A DNA stretch of 64,000 nucleotides from Accumulibacter sp. (lineage in GTDB: Bacteria > Pseudomonadota > Gammaproteobacteria > Burkholderiales > Rhodocyclaceae). The notes below the pieces were generated by a model, which worked only from the letters and a program-made list of their open reading frames with translations, made no database searches and was not told where the DNA came from. The position numbers and the translations under genes were made by a program. Position 1 is the stretch's first letter; every line of letters starts with the position of its first letter. The stretch is taken from NCBI RefSeq assembly GCF_023806635.1, contig NZ_JAMTDQ010000083.1, positions 1 to 64,000 on the forward strand, written 5' to 3'. Positions 1-8,497 of the stretch are shown one piece after another.

Positions 1-24
1 CCGTTCGCGGGATGAGCGAGCGCC

Positions 25-2361
25 TCAGCCCTCTGGGAGAGGAAGACGTAACACGAGCGACAACTCGCGCCACGAGGCGTCCAGCCCGCGCGGGACGAGC
101 GTGTCGCAGGCGATGCCAAGGGCGCGCTCGATGACGGTCTGGAAGTCGCTCTTCTCGTTCTTCGCCCGCACCGCAAAGACTTCGTGCTCGACATCCTTGC
201 CATCGAGGTTGCCATACTGGGTGAGCACCTTGAGCGCAGCGGCGTAGGCCGCGAGTTGGTAGTCGGCATCGTTGAAATTGGGTTCGCCGTCTTCGTCGAG
301 GGCCTGCATCGACGCGATCTGGCGTTTCACTTCGTCCTCGACCATCGGATAAACCTCGTCGAGAAATCCGGGTTCGTTGGCGATGCGCTTGCGCAGGACC
401 AGGCAGACGGTGCCCTGCACGTAGTTGCCCTTCTTGATGCCGACCGCTTCGGTCTCGGTGCTGATCGTCCAGGCCGCGGTGGCCTTGAGTCCGGCGGCCC
501 AGAGGATCATGCCGAGATCGGCCCAGACGGCCGGATTCTGGTGGGTGAACATGACCATCTGCAAGCCGTTGTCCGGCATGTGGCGGGCGAGATTGCGGTA
601 GATCTCGACCATCGAGCGACGGAAGTCTTCGCCATCACCGCGCACGGCCAGTTCGGCGCGGGCGTCTGGTGTCCATTCGGGAAAGGCCTTGGAGAGTTGC
701 TTGTCGTACCATGCGAGGAAGAAGTCGCCGAGTTCGTGGTAGTTGACGGCGTCAGCGTAGGGTGGATCGGTGATCCACAGGTCGCAGGTCTCGTGGAGGT
801 CGCGGGCGTCGCAGACGTTTACGAAGCCAGTTCCAACCAAGCCCGGACCATAGTCGTCCATAATGGGCCAAGAGGCGCGCAGAGGTTCAAGAGGGCGACA
901 GCAGTAATTGAAAAGGGTGTTCAGGGCTTGATTACTGAACACATCTTCGCCTTTATCGTGAGCGAGGCCCGTGTGCCAACGACAAAGCCTGGAACTCCAG
1001 TTAGAAAGTCGTCCTATGCCCAGCAGTATAGCCGCGCCCTTCTCCCTGCCATTCGACAAGGCTCCGGATTGTTCGGCCAATAGCCCGATTATCAACAACT
1101 GCCGCGGCGTGAACAGGTGGTGCCAGTGGGTCCAGCCTCGAGTGCGGATAGGCTCGTCGGTCTTGTCGCCACCTTCGGGAATCGACTTGGAAGGAATAAA
1201 GCCCTCGCGCTGCCAGTCGGCAAATCGCTGGCGCAGCAGTTCAAGCACTCTCGCTTCACGGGCCAGATCCGCGTCGTCGGGTGCCGCGTAACGGCGCCCC
1301 CCATCCGTGCCAACCCAGCGGACACAATAAAGCCGTTCCTGAAACACATCGCCCGGGCGGGGCGCGAGGTCATCGTTGCTCCAGCGCCGCAGACCTTCCG
1401 GGCCGCGCAGCGCTTCCACCGACCAGGAGCGGCCGGGATCGAAGGGATCGACGACGCGGCTGTCTACTACCGTGGCGCCTTTCTTTGCCTTGTACAGGTT
1501 CAGTTCACCATCAGACACGACCGCGATCTCAGGCGTAAGCTGTTCCGACCCGGAGGAGCGTTGCCAGCGGGCGACGACCTTCGATTTTTCGCCGACCAGC
1601 CAACTGGGAGCGAGCGGGATGAAGTAATCGCAACCCTCCGGCTTGACCTCCACACAGTAGAGGTAGGCGTCGGCGCGTTCGCCTTGCGCATTGTGCTCGA
1701 TGCCCCATTCGGTGACTTGCCGGTCGGCGGCAGCCAGCGCCTCGGCCTGCACGCGCATGACTTCTTCCTGTACTTCCTTACCGCCACCGAGGAGGTTTAG
1801 GCTGGCCCAGGTCAGCAGACCGGCGACCGGATTGAGGTCGGAGCCGAAGGCGTTGCAGCCGATGCGAGCCGCCTCGAACGGAATCGAACCCCCGCCGCAG
1901 AAGGCATCGCCGACGCGCGGCGTGTGGCCGAAGCTGCGCCGGCCAAGCTGCCCGACCAGTTCGGCAAGGTTCGTGGCCCTGGTGCCGAGGTGGACGTTGA
2001 TCTCTGCCCAGGCTTCCACCGTTGGTCCAGGAATGTTCTCCGGCCGCTCACAGTCTTTGAGACGTTCGGCGTAATTCAGGGCGTCGAATGTGGCACGGTC
2101 TCTGATTCTTCCTTTATTGCGCTGCCAGGTACCGTCGTCATCCATGGTTAGAATCTTGAGGAAAATCTCCCGATCCCTTACTGGATTGGCAGAAGCAGGC
2201 ATCAACATGCCGAGGATGGACGCACGAACGAGGATGAGCGGCTTGCGCCCCCACCACTTGCCGAGACGGGTGAGCGTCTGCCCGTTGTTCGCCTTGCGCT
2301 CCTTGTAGGCCTCGGCCGAAAGGCGGGCGATGGGGAACTGCGTTTCAATGAAGGTGCTCAT
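25..2361 (-). CDS. DUF1156 adenine-specific DNA methyltransferase (defence-associated)
   Basis: A 778-residue DNA methyltransferase of the DUF1156 type, predicted to methylate adenine and mark host DNA in an anti-phage locus. The N-terminal KWWGRKP block (about residues 35-41) is typical of DUF1156. The SAM-binding motif I region (FCGGGS, 154-159, then GSDLNP at 173-178) and the catalytic DPPY (532-535) are intact. About 350 residues separate them and presumably include target-recognition sequence. The ATG overlaps the vapC stop as ATGA and no strong ribosome-binding site is visible, so translation is probably coupled to vapC. The stop lies 24 bases from the window edge, and the next gene of the operon is outside. 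The family call is firm. The defence role is inferred from the DUF499 and DUF3780 neighbours, since these three families are known to cluster in predicted phage-defence loci, usually with a helicase. Confidence 0.88.
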   Translation of the reverse strand: MSTFIETQFPIARLSAEAYKERKANNGQTLTRLGKWWGRKPLILVRASILGMLMPASANPVRDREIFLKILTMDDDGTWQRNKGRIRDRATFDALNYAERLKDCERPENIPGPTVEAWAEINVHLGTRATNLAELVGQLGRRSFGHTPRVGDAFCGGGSIPFEAARIGCNAFGSDLNPVAGLLTWASLNLLGGGKEVQEEVMRVQAEALAAADRQVTEWGIEHNAQGERADAYLYCVEVKPEGCDYFIPLAPSWLVGEKSKVVARWQRSSGSEQLTPEIAVVSDGELNLYKAKKGATVVDSRVVDPFDPGRSWSVEALRGPEGLRRWSNDDLAPRPGDVFQERLYCVRWVGTDGGRRYAAPDDADLAREARVLELLRQRFADWQREGFIPSKSIPEGGDKTDEPIRTRGWTHWHHLFTPRQLLIIGLLAEQSGALSNGREKGAAILLGIGRLSNWSSRLCRWHTGLAHDKGEDVFSNQALNTLFNYCCRPLEPLRASWPIMDDYGPGLVGTGFVNVCDARDLHETCDLWITDPPYADAVNYHELGDFFLAWYDKQLSKAFPEWTPDARAELAVRGDGEDFRRSMVEIYRNLARHMPDNGLQMVMFTHQNPAVWADLGMILWAAGLKATAAWTISTETEAVGIKKGNYVQGTVCLVLRKRIANEPGFLDEVYPMVEDEVKRQIASMQALDEDGEPNFNDADYQLAAYAAALKVLTQYGNLDGKDVEHEVFAVRAKNEKSDFQTVIERALGIACDTLVPRGLDASWRELSLVLRLPLPEG

Positions 2362-2759
2362 TCGCCAGCCGCCCAGTTTTCCAGTTGCAGACCCCGGACT
2401 CTGGAAAACTCGCGCGTGTTGTTGGTGACCAGCACGGCATTGACGCTCAGTGCATGCGCGGCAATCAGGGTGTCCATTGAGCCGATGGGTTCCCCCCTGC
2501 GCTCCAGGTCAGCGCGCAAATCGCCATAAGCCCACATGGCCGCCCTACCAAAAGGGAGAACTTCCAGTGGAGCCAGAAACATTTCCAGCGCCTGGCGATT
2601 GCGCACCGAGGCGCTCTTGGCCACACCAAACGCAAGCTCCGCAGCCACCACACTCGACAGCCCGATGTCACCCAGTCGGTACTGATGAAAACGTGCCAGC
2701 ACTTCGGGCGGTCTGGTGTTGATGATGTAAATGCAGATATTGGTGTCAAGCAGAATCAT
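2358..2759 (-). CDS. vapC: VapC-type PIN-domain ribonuclease toxin
   Basis: A 133-residue PIN-domain protein, the likely RNase toxin of a type II toxin-antitoxin pair. The acidic residues that coordinate metal in PIN nucleases are present: D5 (MILLDTN), E41 (AAELAFG) and D96 (GSMDTLIAA), followed by the usual TNNTREF block near 112-118. The length is standard for VapC. The start overlaps the vapB stop by four bases (ATGA), and its own stop overlaps the start of the DUF1156 methyltransferase in the same way. Toxin translation is therefore tied to both neighbours. The catalytic residues look intact, so this is not an obvious pseudogene. The cellular target (initiator tRNA or other RNA) cannot be read from the sequence. 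Confidence 0.92.
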   Translation of the reverse strand: MILLDTNICIYIINTRPPEVLARFHQYRLGDIGLSSVVAAELAFGVAKSASVRNRQALEMFLAPLEVLPFGRAAMWAYGDLRADLERRGEPIGSMDTLIAAHALSVNAVLVTNNTREFSRVRGLQLENWAAGE

Positions 2760-2989
2760 GCGGCAATCTCGGCACGATCCTGCGTTGCCGGCTGCTCCCG
2801 TGTCATGACAAAGCCAGGCTCGAACAACGACAGCGCGGTTTCCAGCGTTTGCCAGGGGTCATCCATAGGTAGCAGGAGGACGCCATTGCCAAAGTGCTGC
2901 ACCACCACTTCGGTGCCGGCAAACCGGTATTCCTTGGGAAGCCGAACGGCCTGGCTGCGGCCCGATCGAAAAAGGCGTGCGGTATCCAT
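2756..2989 (-). CDS. vapB: VapB-type antitoxin (SpoVT/AbrB DNA-binding fold)
   Basis: A 77-residue antitoxin. The N-terminal half (MDTARLFRSGRSQAVRLPKE) is the standard swapped-hairpin AbrB/SpoVT DNA-binding domain of VapB proteins. The C-terminal tail, with acidic and aromatic residues (DPWQTLETAL), would occupy the PIN toxin active site. It overlaps vapC by four bases. A 95-base gap separates it from the DUF3780 gene upstream and holds a good promoter match. VapB proteins normally autoregulate with VapC at their own promoter, which here would give this pair expression independent of the surrounding defence operon. Confidence 0.88.
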   Translation of the reverse strand: MDTARLFRSGRSQAVRLPKEYRFAGTEVVVQHFGNGVLLLPMDDPWQTLETALSLFEPGFVMTREQPATQDRAEIAA

Positions 2990-3016
2990 GTGAAACCCCG
3001 AAAAAGGTAATGACCA

Positions 3017-3045
3017 ATGATAGCTACTTTTTCTCGCAGTGTCAG
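3017..3045 (-). promoter_or_regulatory. Candidate sigma-70 promoter of vapBC, inside the defence operon
   Basis: Reading leftward, a -35 element CTGACA (3045-3040) and a -10 element TATCAT (3022-3017) are separated by exactly 17 bases. Initiation near 3010 would give a leader of about 21 bases before the vapB ATG at 2989. The palindrome TAGCTA abuts the -10 element and could be part of a VapBC operator. The match is good but found by eye. Confidence 0.55.
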
Positions 3046-3084
3046 CCGAAGATCGAGCAACGGATCAGAGCGTCATCCAGGGAT

Positions 3085-3711
3085 TCAGAGGAAAAGTGAG
3101 AGCTGCGAATGCCCGAGCAGTTCGCGGCGCGCCCTGGGCGACAGTCCCTCACCCTTGACGAACGGGTTGTCCGCAATGGCGGCGCGTAGCGCCTTGCGCC
3201 AGCCGATACCCTTCTGCATCGCCTGGCCGGTGGTCGCCACGGTCATGGTGTAGAGCCACCAGCGCTCTTCGGGTGCCAGCGCTTCCCAGTTGTGCAGGGC
3301 GTTCGGGATGTCGTCGGGCGAGGCGTCTTCCACCGCCCAGCAGAGGATGCAGAGTTCCTTGCCCAGCGACGGATGCACTGGCACCGCCCTGCCAGGGTTC
3401 TTCTGAAACCTGGCTGCCGGCAGGCCGTTGGCGCGCAGGCGGCGGTTGGCCTCCTCCCAAAAGGCTGGGGCCAGCGCCAGCCAGCGGTTGCGGTCGATGA
3501 CCACACGCAGTGCCGGATCGTTGGGGGACGGCGCATCCACCGCGCGCGCTCCCAGATGGTCGAGGTCGTTGCCGCGATGCTCGGTGATGCAGATGAGTCC
3601 ACTGGCGCCGCTACCCATCGGGATGTCGATCAGGAAGCCATGGCGGGCTTCGTCCGGCAGAAAACCGAGACCGACGACTTTGCGTGTGGGTGATGAGGGA
3701 GAGCCTGCCAT
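3085..3711 (-). CDS. DUF3780 protein of the DUF499/DUF1156 defence locus
   Basis: A 208-residue soluble protein that I recognise as DUF3780, a family found almost only next to DUF499 and DUF1156 genes. No catalytic motif is evident. The C-terminal half is rich in Trp and Ala (EERWWLYTMTVATTGQAMQ) and the protein ends with a short LGHSQLSLFL tail. Its ATG lies three bases after the DUF499 stop, so the two are co-translated. It is probably an accessory or adaptor subunit of the ATPase/methyltransferase system. That role is inference from constant co-occurrence, and the molecular function is unknown. Confidence 0.78.
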   Translation of the reverse strand: MAGSPSSPTRKVVGLGFLPDEARHGFLIDIPMGSGASGLICITEHRGNDLDHLGARAVDAPSPNDPALRVVIDRNRWLALAPAFWEEANRRLRANGLPAARFQKNPGRAVPVHPSLGKELCILCWAVEDASPDDIPNALHNWEALAPEERWWLYTMTVATTGQAMQKGIGWRKALRAAIADNPFVKGEGLSPRARRELLGHSQLSLFL

Positions 3712-3714
3712 CGC

Positions 3715-6700
3715 CTACTGGCTCACTTTGGCAACGTCGAACGGCTGATTGGTGGTCTTGAGCCAGTCGAGCAGCGCCTGCCCGGTAGGAAACGCGAGAG
3801 AGCCCGCAGTCATGCGCAGGCTGCCGTCTTGGACGATCTCCTGGAGCTTCTCGGCGACCGCTCTTGCTGCAGCAGCATCGTAGCCGTCGTCCAATGCTCC
3901 GGAATAGTCGACGTTCTGCTGCCCATCGCTGCTCTCCGCCGTGAGGCTGATGTCGTGCGCCCGGACACCGCTGGCTGACGCCAATCGCTGGATGAAGTCC
4001 CAAACCGCGCCGGCGTCATCAAGCTTCGTTTGCTGGTTCCAGCGGGCCGGGAGTCCGGGGTCTATGGGTGGGCGTTCCGCCCGTCCTTGCTGTGGGATGC
4101 TGATCCGCAGCGTCTCGGAGTTCATGTCATAGGCGCTTGATACCGCCATGGCGCACACCACGCGACAATTCGCCGGCACGCGGAATGGCCCATCGTAAGT
4201 CGCAGAGCCTGCACTGGTTGGCGAGGAACCATCCGTGCTGTAGCGGACGGTGACCCCGTTGGTCCTCGGCAGGGCCAGCAACTCGACTTCGTGATGACTA
4301 CCCCGGTTGTGAAGCTGATACTTGAGCCGGAGCTTTGCAGACCATTCCTTCACCGCACTGACACGAGCCATGTCGGCAGGATCGAAGGCGAGGAAACGAT
4401 AACGCAGGCCCACAGCTTCAAAGCGGCTTGGCGTCGGCACGGGACTGGAAGCGCTGGTGGGGTCCGAGTCACCGGTCTCATAGACGAGACACGGCGCATG
4501 CAGCGGTTCGATCTTCAGATAGGTGTGACCGTCGCCGTCTTCCTGCACCGAGAGTTCGCGAAGAGAAACCTCGGGGACGGGCGGGGGAAACGGGCCGCGG
4601 CGGATGTGATTGCCTTCTTCGCGCCAGAGCCCGCGGCGAACACAGTCGGCTTTGAGGTCATCGAGCGCTGAAATCTTGTGCAGTGGCCAGTTGGTATTGA
4701 CCGCGGCAGCGCGCTTGAAGTCTGACCACAGGACGACTTTGCTCTGCGCCGAACCGAACAGGCGAACCTCGGCCCGCGTGCGGAAGCTCTCGTCGTCGAT
4801 CCTGGTGGTGAATTTCTGCGCGCCCTCGAGGGTCTTGCGGATGGTGGCTTCGCCGCTCTGGTTGCCGGCGAAAGCGAGATCGGTGCCGGTGGCTCGCAGT
4901 GCGGAACTGATCGACGGATAAGCGATCTGGTCGAAGGCTTCCTTCAGCGCGGCGGTGAATTGCAGACTGACGCGGTCGCGGAGCACATCGAGGGCGCGCC
5001 ACTGCGGATCGTCCGCCGGCGTGTTCTCCGCTCTGAGCTCGTCGTCAATGCTTTGCAGGGCACGAGTCTGCCGCGCCGAATCGAGCACCTTCTGGAAAGT
5101 GTCGCGCGAGCCGGTGATGAAGAGGACGCGATTCTTGTACTGTTGCTGACCCCACCACGCCTGCCAGTCCGCGGAGATGGGCAACTGGTTTGCCTGGCCG
5201 CCAGGCCGTACGATGACCAGGGTGGTCTTTTCCTGATCGACCTGAACTTCGTCCGGCGGGGGCAGGACTTTGACGACCTGGTAGCAGTCTCTGAGCGAAG
5301 CGGAAAAGTACGACTCCAGGTGTTCGCGGAGCATCCGGTCGACGGTTTCGGCGTGCAATGAGAGCGCCGTTGACCGCAGCTTGGCGGCGAGATTCTGCTG
5401 GTTCTTGAAGAACAGGCGACCGTCCGCTGAACTGTGGAGATACCAGGCACGCGTTGCCAGCTTGTCGAGGACGTTGGCCTTGAAGGTGGAGAGGTCACGA
5501 CCGGGCCGCTGCAGACAATCGACCAGTTGATACTCGCGCAGCCCGTGAATGGCGCCCGGCGTACTGGAGAGGGAGGCGACCAGAATGACGCGCGCCGCCT
5601 CGGAGGCGTCGGCGTTCCCATTGGCCCGGTCGATCTGCTCGACTTCGGAGTCACCACCGTGCGCGATGTCATGCGCTATGGCTTCACTCAACGAGGGATT
5701 GATGGTACGGATCTCGGAAGCGATCTCGTCGACGTTGAAATCAATATCGTATGGACTGATCAGGTCCTTCGCCGCTGCCTTGCCGGATTTCCAGAGGTCG
5801 GAGACCACCATCTGCATCAGGCGGATGACCCCACGGGTTTGTTGAAAGCCTTCGTTTTCCTTGAACTTGCCGACAAGCTCACGCAAATCGGGATGAAAGG
5901 GGTAGGCATCGATCACCCGCGTATAGAGTGTTTCCGGCGTGGTGGAGGTCAGGTTCATGCGCACCGCCTCGCGCAGCGCATCCCGGTAGGCAGCGGCAAC
6001 CCGCTCGCTGTCTGCCTGGGACGCAACGCTCTCGAACAGCGGTTTACGCAGGATGTGATAAAGCTCGTCACCGTTCGGATTCACCGGGGTGATCGGGACG
6101 GCAATCCGACGAGACTCTGAGGAGATACCCTTGACGGCACGGTCAAACGCCGCCTGCAGGTTCGCCTGGCCGAGGCTGAAATTGCTTCCGGCAAGATCGG
6201 ACAGAACAAGGCAAACGTTGTCCATCTCGGCAACGGCGACAAAGAGATTGCCGAGCGCCGTGGTCGTGACGACAGCCAGATCGCCATTGCCGACCGGAAC
6301 CGTCACCGCGTATTCAAGGTACGGTGGCAACTCGTCCAGAAAAAGCACCAACGGGTCGCCACCGAGCAACTGTTTCCAGGCCTCCGGGCCAGGCGCGCTG
6401 AGCAGCGGCGACACATAGCGGGTAAATTGAACCGCCTTGCCAAGTTGTTCGGCGACAGACCCCCAGATACCTCCGGCGGCATCGGTGTTGCGCCCATTGA
6501 AACCCACCACACGACAGCGCCCCAATTTCGGTGCCGGATCCTTGCTGCCCAGAACGTGGCGACGCAACTCCGGATCACGTGCGAGCAAACCAAGCCCGAT
6601 CATGCTGTGCGTCTTGCCGCCCCCCATCGCCTGCGACAGCAGAAAAACCGACGAACCGGCCCCGGAGCCTGCGAGGTGCCGAAACGCACGATCAACCAGG

Positions 6701-6849
6701 GTCACCATGCCATTGGTGAAGTAGTTCTCGTCGAAAAACTCGGAACCGTGAACCTGACCCTTGAGGAACGTATCGAGGCTGAGAACCGTGGCCCGGCGGT
6801 CAGCGGCAAAGACGGAGGCTCGGGGATTGCAAAGAGTCTTGAGTGTCAT
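3715..6849 (-). CDS. DUF499 AAA+-like ATPase of the defence locus
   Basis: A 1044-residue P-loop ATPase of the DUF499 family. Walker A is AMGGGKT (74-80) and a Walker B-like segment VLFLDELPPYLEY lies at 168-180. The C-terminal third includes a chitobiase-like/cadherin-like beta segment (VRYSTDGSSPTSAG) of the kind often fused in these proteins, then a short tail. It is the first gene of the leftward operon, which continues directly into DUF3780. The protein presumably couples ATP hydrolysis to recognition or remodelling of foreign DNA together with the DUF1156 methyltransferase; this is inference from genomic association. Length and motifs look complete and no frameshift is apparent. Confidence 0.85.
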   Translation of the reverse strand: MTLKTLCNPRASVFAADRRATVLSLDTFLKGQVHGSEFFDENYFTNGMVTLVDRAFRHLAGSGAGSSVFLLSQAMGGGKTHSMIGLGLLARDPELRRHVLGSKDPAPKLGRCRVVGFNGRNTDAAGGIWGSVAEQLGKAVQFTRYVSPLLSAPGPEAWKQLLGGDPLVLFLDELPPYLEYAVTVPVGNGDLAVVTTTALGNLFVAVAEMDNVCLVLSDLAGSNFSLGQANLQAAFDRAVKGISSESRRIAVPITPVNPNGDELYHILRKPLFESVASQADSERVAAAYRDALREAVRMNLTSTTPETLYTRVIDAYPFHPDLRELVGKFKENEGFQQTRGVIRLMQMVVSDLWKSGKAAAKDLISPYDIDFNVDEIASEIRTINPSLSEAIAHDIAHGGDSEVEQIDRANGNADASEAARVILVASLSSTPGAIHGLREYQLVDCLQRPGRDLSTFKANVLDKLATRAWYLHSSADGRLFFKNQQNLAAKLRSTALSLHAETVDRMLREHLESYFSASLRDCYQVVKVLPPPDEVQVDQEKTTLVIVRPGGQANQLPISADWQAWWGQQQYKNRVLFITGSRDTFQKVLDSARQTRALQSIDDELRAENTPADDPQWRALDVLRDRVSLQFTAALKEAFDQIAYPSISSALRATGTDLAFAGNQSGEATIRKTLEGAQKFTTRIDDESFRTRAEVRLFGSAQSKVVLWSDFKRAAAVNTNWPLHKISALDDLKADCVRRGLWREEGNHIRRGPFPPPVPEVSLRELSVQEDGDGHTYLKIEPLHAPCLVYETGDSDPTSASSPVPTPSRFEAVGLRYRFLAFDPADMARVSAVKEWSAKLRLKYQLHNRGSHHEVELLALPRTNGVTVRYSTDGSSPTSAGSATYDGPFRVPANCRVVCAMAVSSAYDMNSETLRISIPQQGRAERPPIDPGLPARWNQQTKLDDAGAVWDFIQRLASASGVRAHDISLTAESSDGQQNVDYSGALDDGYDAAAARAVAEKLQEIVQDGSLRMTAGSLAFPTGQALLDWLKTTNQPFDVAKVSQ

Positions 6850-7095
6850 GGATCGTCGTCGAACACGATTGAACGAAAGCTCGTTGAGAAAGGCGCGCAG
6901 AAGAGGACGCTAGGTTAACAGACTCTTGACGGTGATGTGCTGCCAGGGCGCACGCCGAGATCACGTCCGCCGTGGAGATCCTTCGACAAGTAGGAGTTGG
7001 AGCCGAGAGACCAGCAGTACCTCCTGTCTCACGCCCACGCTGTTCGCATCCTCCACTTCCTGATGGAGCCGGGGACAACTCTCGTCGCGGATCGA
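6850..7095. other. Intergenic region between defence operon and pRiA4b-like gene
   Basis: About 300 bases lie between the divergent DUF499 and pRiA4b-type genes. Short ORFs here have no recognisable product. Apart from the rightward promoter listed next, I see no convincing RNA gene or terminator. The leftward promoter of the defence operon must lie here, but no clear -35/-10 pair stood out. Confidence 0.4.
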
Positions 7096-7124
7096 TTGGG
7101 GCATGGGCCAGGATTCCGTAAAAT
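7096..7124 (+). promoter_or_regulatory. Candidate promoter of the pRiA4b ORF-3 family gene
   Basis: TTGGGG (7096-7101) and TAAAAT (7119-7124) are separated by 17 bases. The predicted start near 7131 leaves about 21 bases to the GTG at 7152, which is preceded by AAGGA. Found by eye only. Confidence 0.45.
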
Positions 7125-7151
7125 GAGCGAAACACTGATCAAGGATCTGCC

Positions 7152-7757
7152 GTGGCCACCGCATCGAAGAAACCCGCGCGAACCGTCTTCACCCTGAGGA
7201 TCGAACTGGTCGACAGCCAGCCGCTGATCTGGCGCCGGATCGTGATCAGCGGTCACGCGAGCTTCGCGGTACTCCACCACGTCATCCAGGCCGCGATGGG
7301 CTGGCACGACGCGCACCTGCACGAGTTTCGGGTCGGTGAACGGAGCATCGGCGTCCCGGACCCGGAGTACGACAACCCCGACCGGCCGACCGCAATCGAG
7401 AAGAGCGTCCGCCTCAACCGCCTGCTCGGCACAGGCACCACCTTCACCTATCTCTACGACTTTGGCGACGGCTGGAAGCATCGCTTGAGCGTCGAGCAGG
7501 TGAAGGACGTCGGCGATCGCCATGGCGATGGATGTGTCGCCCGGGTCGAGAGCGGAGCGCGCGCGTGTCCCCCCGAGGACGCTGGCGGCATCGATGCGTA
7601 CCAGGACTTTCTGGCGCGCTGGGAGCACGACCCCTACGGCGAACAGACCGAGGACGTCCGCACCTGGGCCGGGCTCGACTTCGATCCCGCCCGCTTCGAT
7701 CGCCCGGCGGCGAATGCGGCGATCGACCGCATGTTCTGGAATGGCTGGGTCAAGTGA
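7152..7757 (+). CDS. Plasmid pRiA4b ORF-3 family protein
   Basis: A 201-residue protein of the pRiA4b ORF-3 / IS1096 TnpR-like family. The N-terminal pattern LRIELVDSQPLIWRRIVI, the HHVIQAAMGW helix and the YLYDFGDGWKH block are diagnostic. Members occur on plasmids, in mobile elements and in accessory regions, and their biochemical role is not settled. The GTG at 7152 is favoured because an AAGGA ribosome site lies about seven bases upstream and the family usually starts just before this strand. It faces away from the defence operon, and its presence supports reading the left end of the window as acquired DNA. Confidence 0.88.
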   Translation: MATASKKPARTVFTLRIELVDSQPLIWRRIVISGHASFAVLHHVIQAAMGWHDAHLHEFRVGERSIGVPDPEYDNPDRPTAIEKSVRLNRLLGTGTTFTYLYDFGDGWKHRLSVEQVKDVGDRHGDGCVARVESGARACPPEDAGGIDAYQDFLARWEHDPYGEQTEDVRTWAGLDFDPARFDRPAANAAIDRMFWNGWVK

Positions 7758-7866
7758 GGCGGGTGAATGTGGCGCGGCATTCCGAGCCATCGTCACCAGC
7801 ACGCCCGGCCGGTGACACATCGGCAACCATTGGACGACGCAACGACGAACGCGCGTCAGTGCGGCG

Positions 7867-7890
7867 TGGGGTACATTTTGGGGTATGATT
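7867..7890. repeat. Two tandem 12-base units beginning TGGGGTA
   Basis: Two adjacent 12-base units share TGGGGTA and a final TT (starts at 7867 and 7879). Short G-rich direct repeats of this kind resemble arm-type sites next to integrase attachment sites, but no integrase gene is present in the window. The repeat lies close to where accessory DNA gives way to core genes. Meaning uncertain. Confidence 0.35.
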
Positions 7891-8033
7891 GGCCAACGAC
7901 GATCCGTATCCATCTGCACTTGCGGTTCTTTGCGCACTTGTTCGATTCCTGTCGAGGGACTTTCCGGGCGTCCGCAGAAATCCACAGAGAAGGAGGCGGA
8001 TGTCGGGCTCGAGCGAAGAACCAGGGAGCGAAC

Positions 8034-8246
8034 ATGAAATGGCTGTTGGTTGCAATCGTATTGAATACGCCCGTCAGGACGGACCTCATTTTCAACAGCC
8101 TGTCCGATTGTCTTGCCGCCGAGTCTCAAATGCGAAAAGAGTGGTCTGAAACGTACAGTCAGAGCAAGAAGTCAGGTGCCACGAGCGAGGCCTTGGGTCT
8201 GCTCAGTTCGCAAATGACGAAAGGCACCTGCATACCCTCGAAGTAG
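8034..8246 (+). CDS. Small hypothetical exported protein
   Basis: A 70-residue ORF starting MKWLLVAIVLNTPVR, with a hydrophobic N-terminus suggestive of a weak signal or membrane segment. The hydrophilic body holds two cysteines (SDCLAAESQ and KGTCIPSK) that could form a disulfide. An AGGGAGCGAAC ribosome-site region precedes the ATG. A longer in-frame reading exists upstream but would add Arg/His-rich sequence without family character. The local base composition is more AT-rich than the flanks, consistent with acquired DNA. I do not recognise a family. Confidence 0.5.
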   Translation: MKWLLVAIVLNTPVRTDLIFNSLSDCLAAESQMRKEWSETYSQSKKSGATSEALGLLSSQMTKGTCIPSK

Positions 8247-8497
8247 GCGACGCCTGCGGTGAAGTCGGCGTCCGACGGCCCCCCCCGCAGGCATCGCCCG
8301 GCGGATCTGCACACGGCGCTGCGCGGACTCGGTCCCACAGGGGTCGCGACAGCGACGGCGGGAGACGGCAGTGTCGCAGCCATCGACGAGGCGCATGCAG
8401 TCCTCTTGGCGCCCTCCCGGCGCGATGACGGCAGCCCCCCGCCTGAGCGCCCCGTCCCGCCGGTTGCTGCCAGCCCGCTGACGGCAAGGGCCGCACC

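Noticed and set aside
6961..7164. 67-codon minus-strand ORF upstream of DUF499
   Set aside because: No recognisable product, no ribosome site and it overlaps the start of the pRiA4b-like gene.
7930..7960. TTCGATTCC resembling a tRNA T-loop
   Set aside because: The flanking bases do not form a five-pair T stem and no anticodon or acceptor stem could be assembled upstream.
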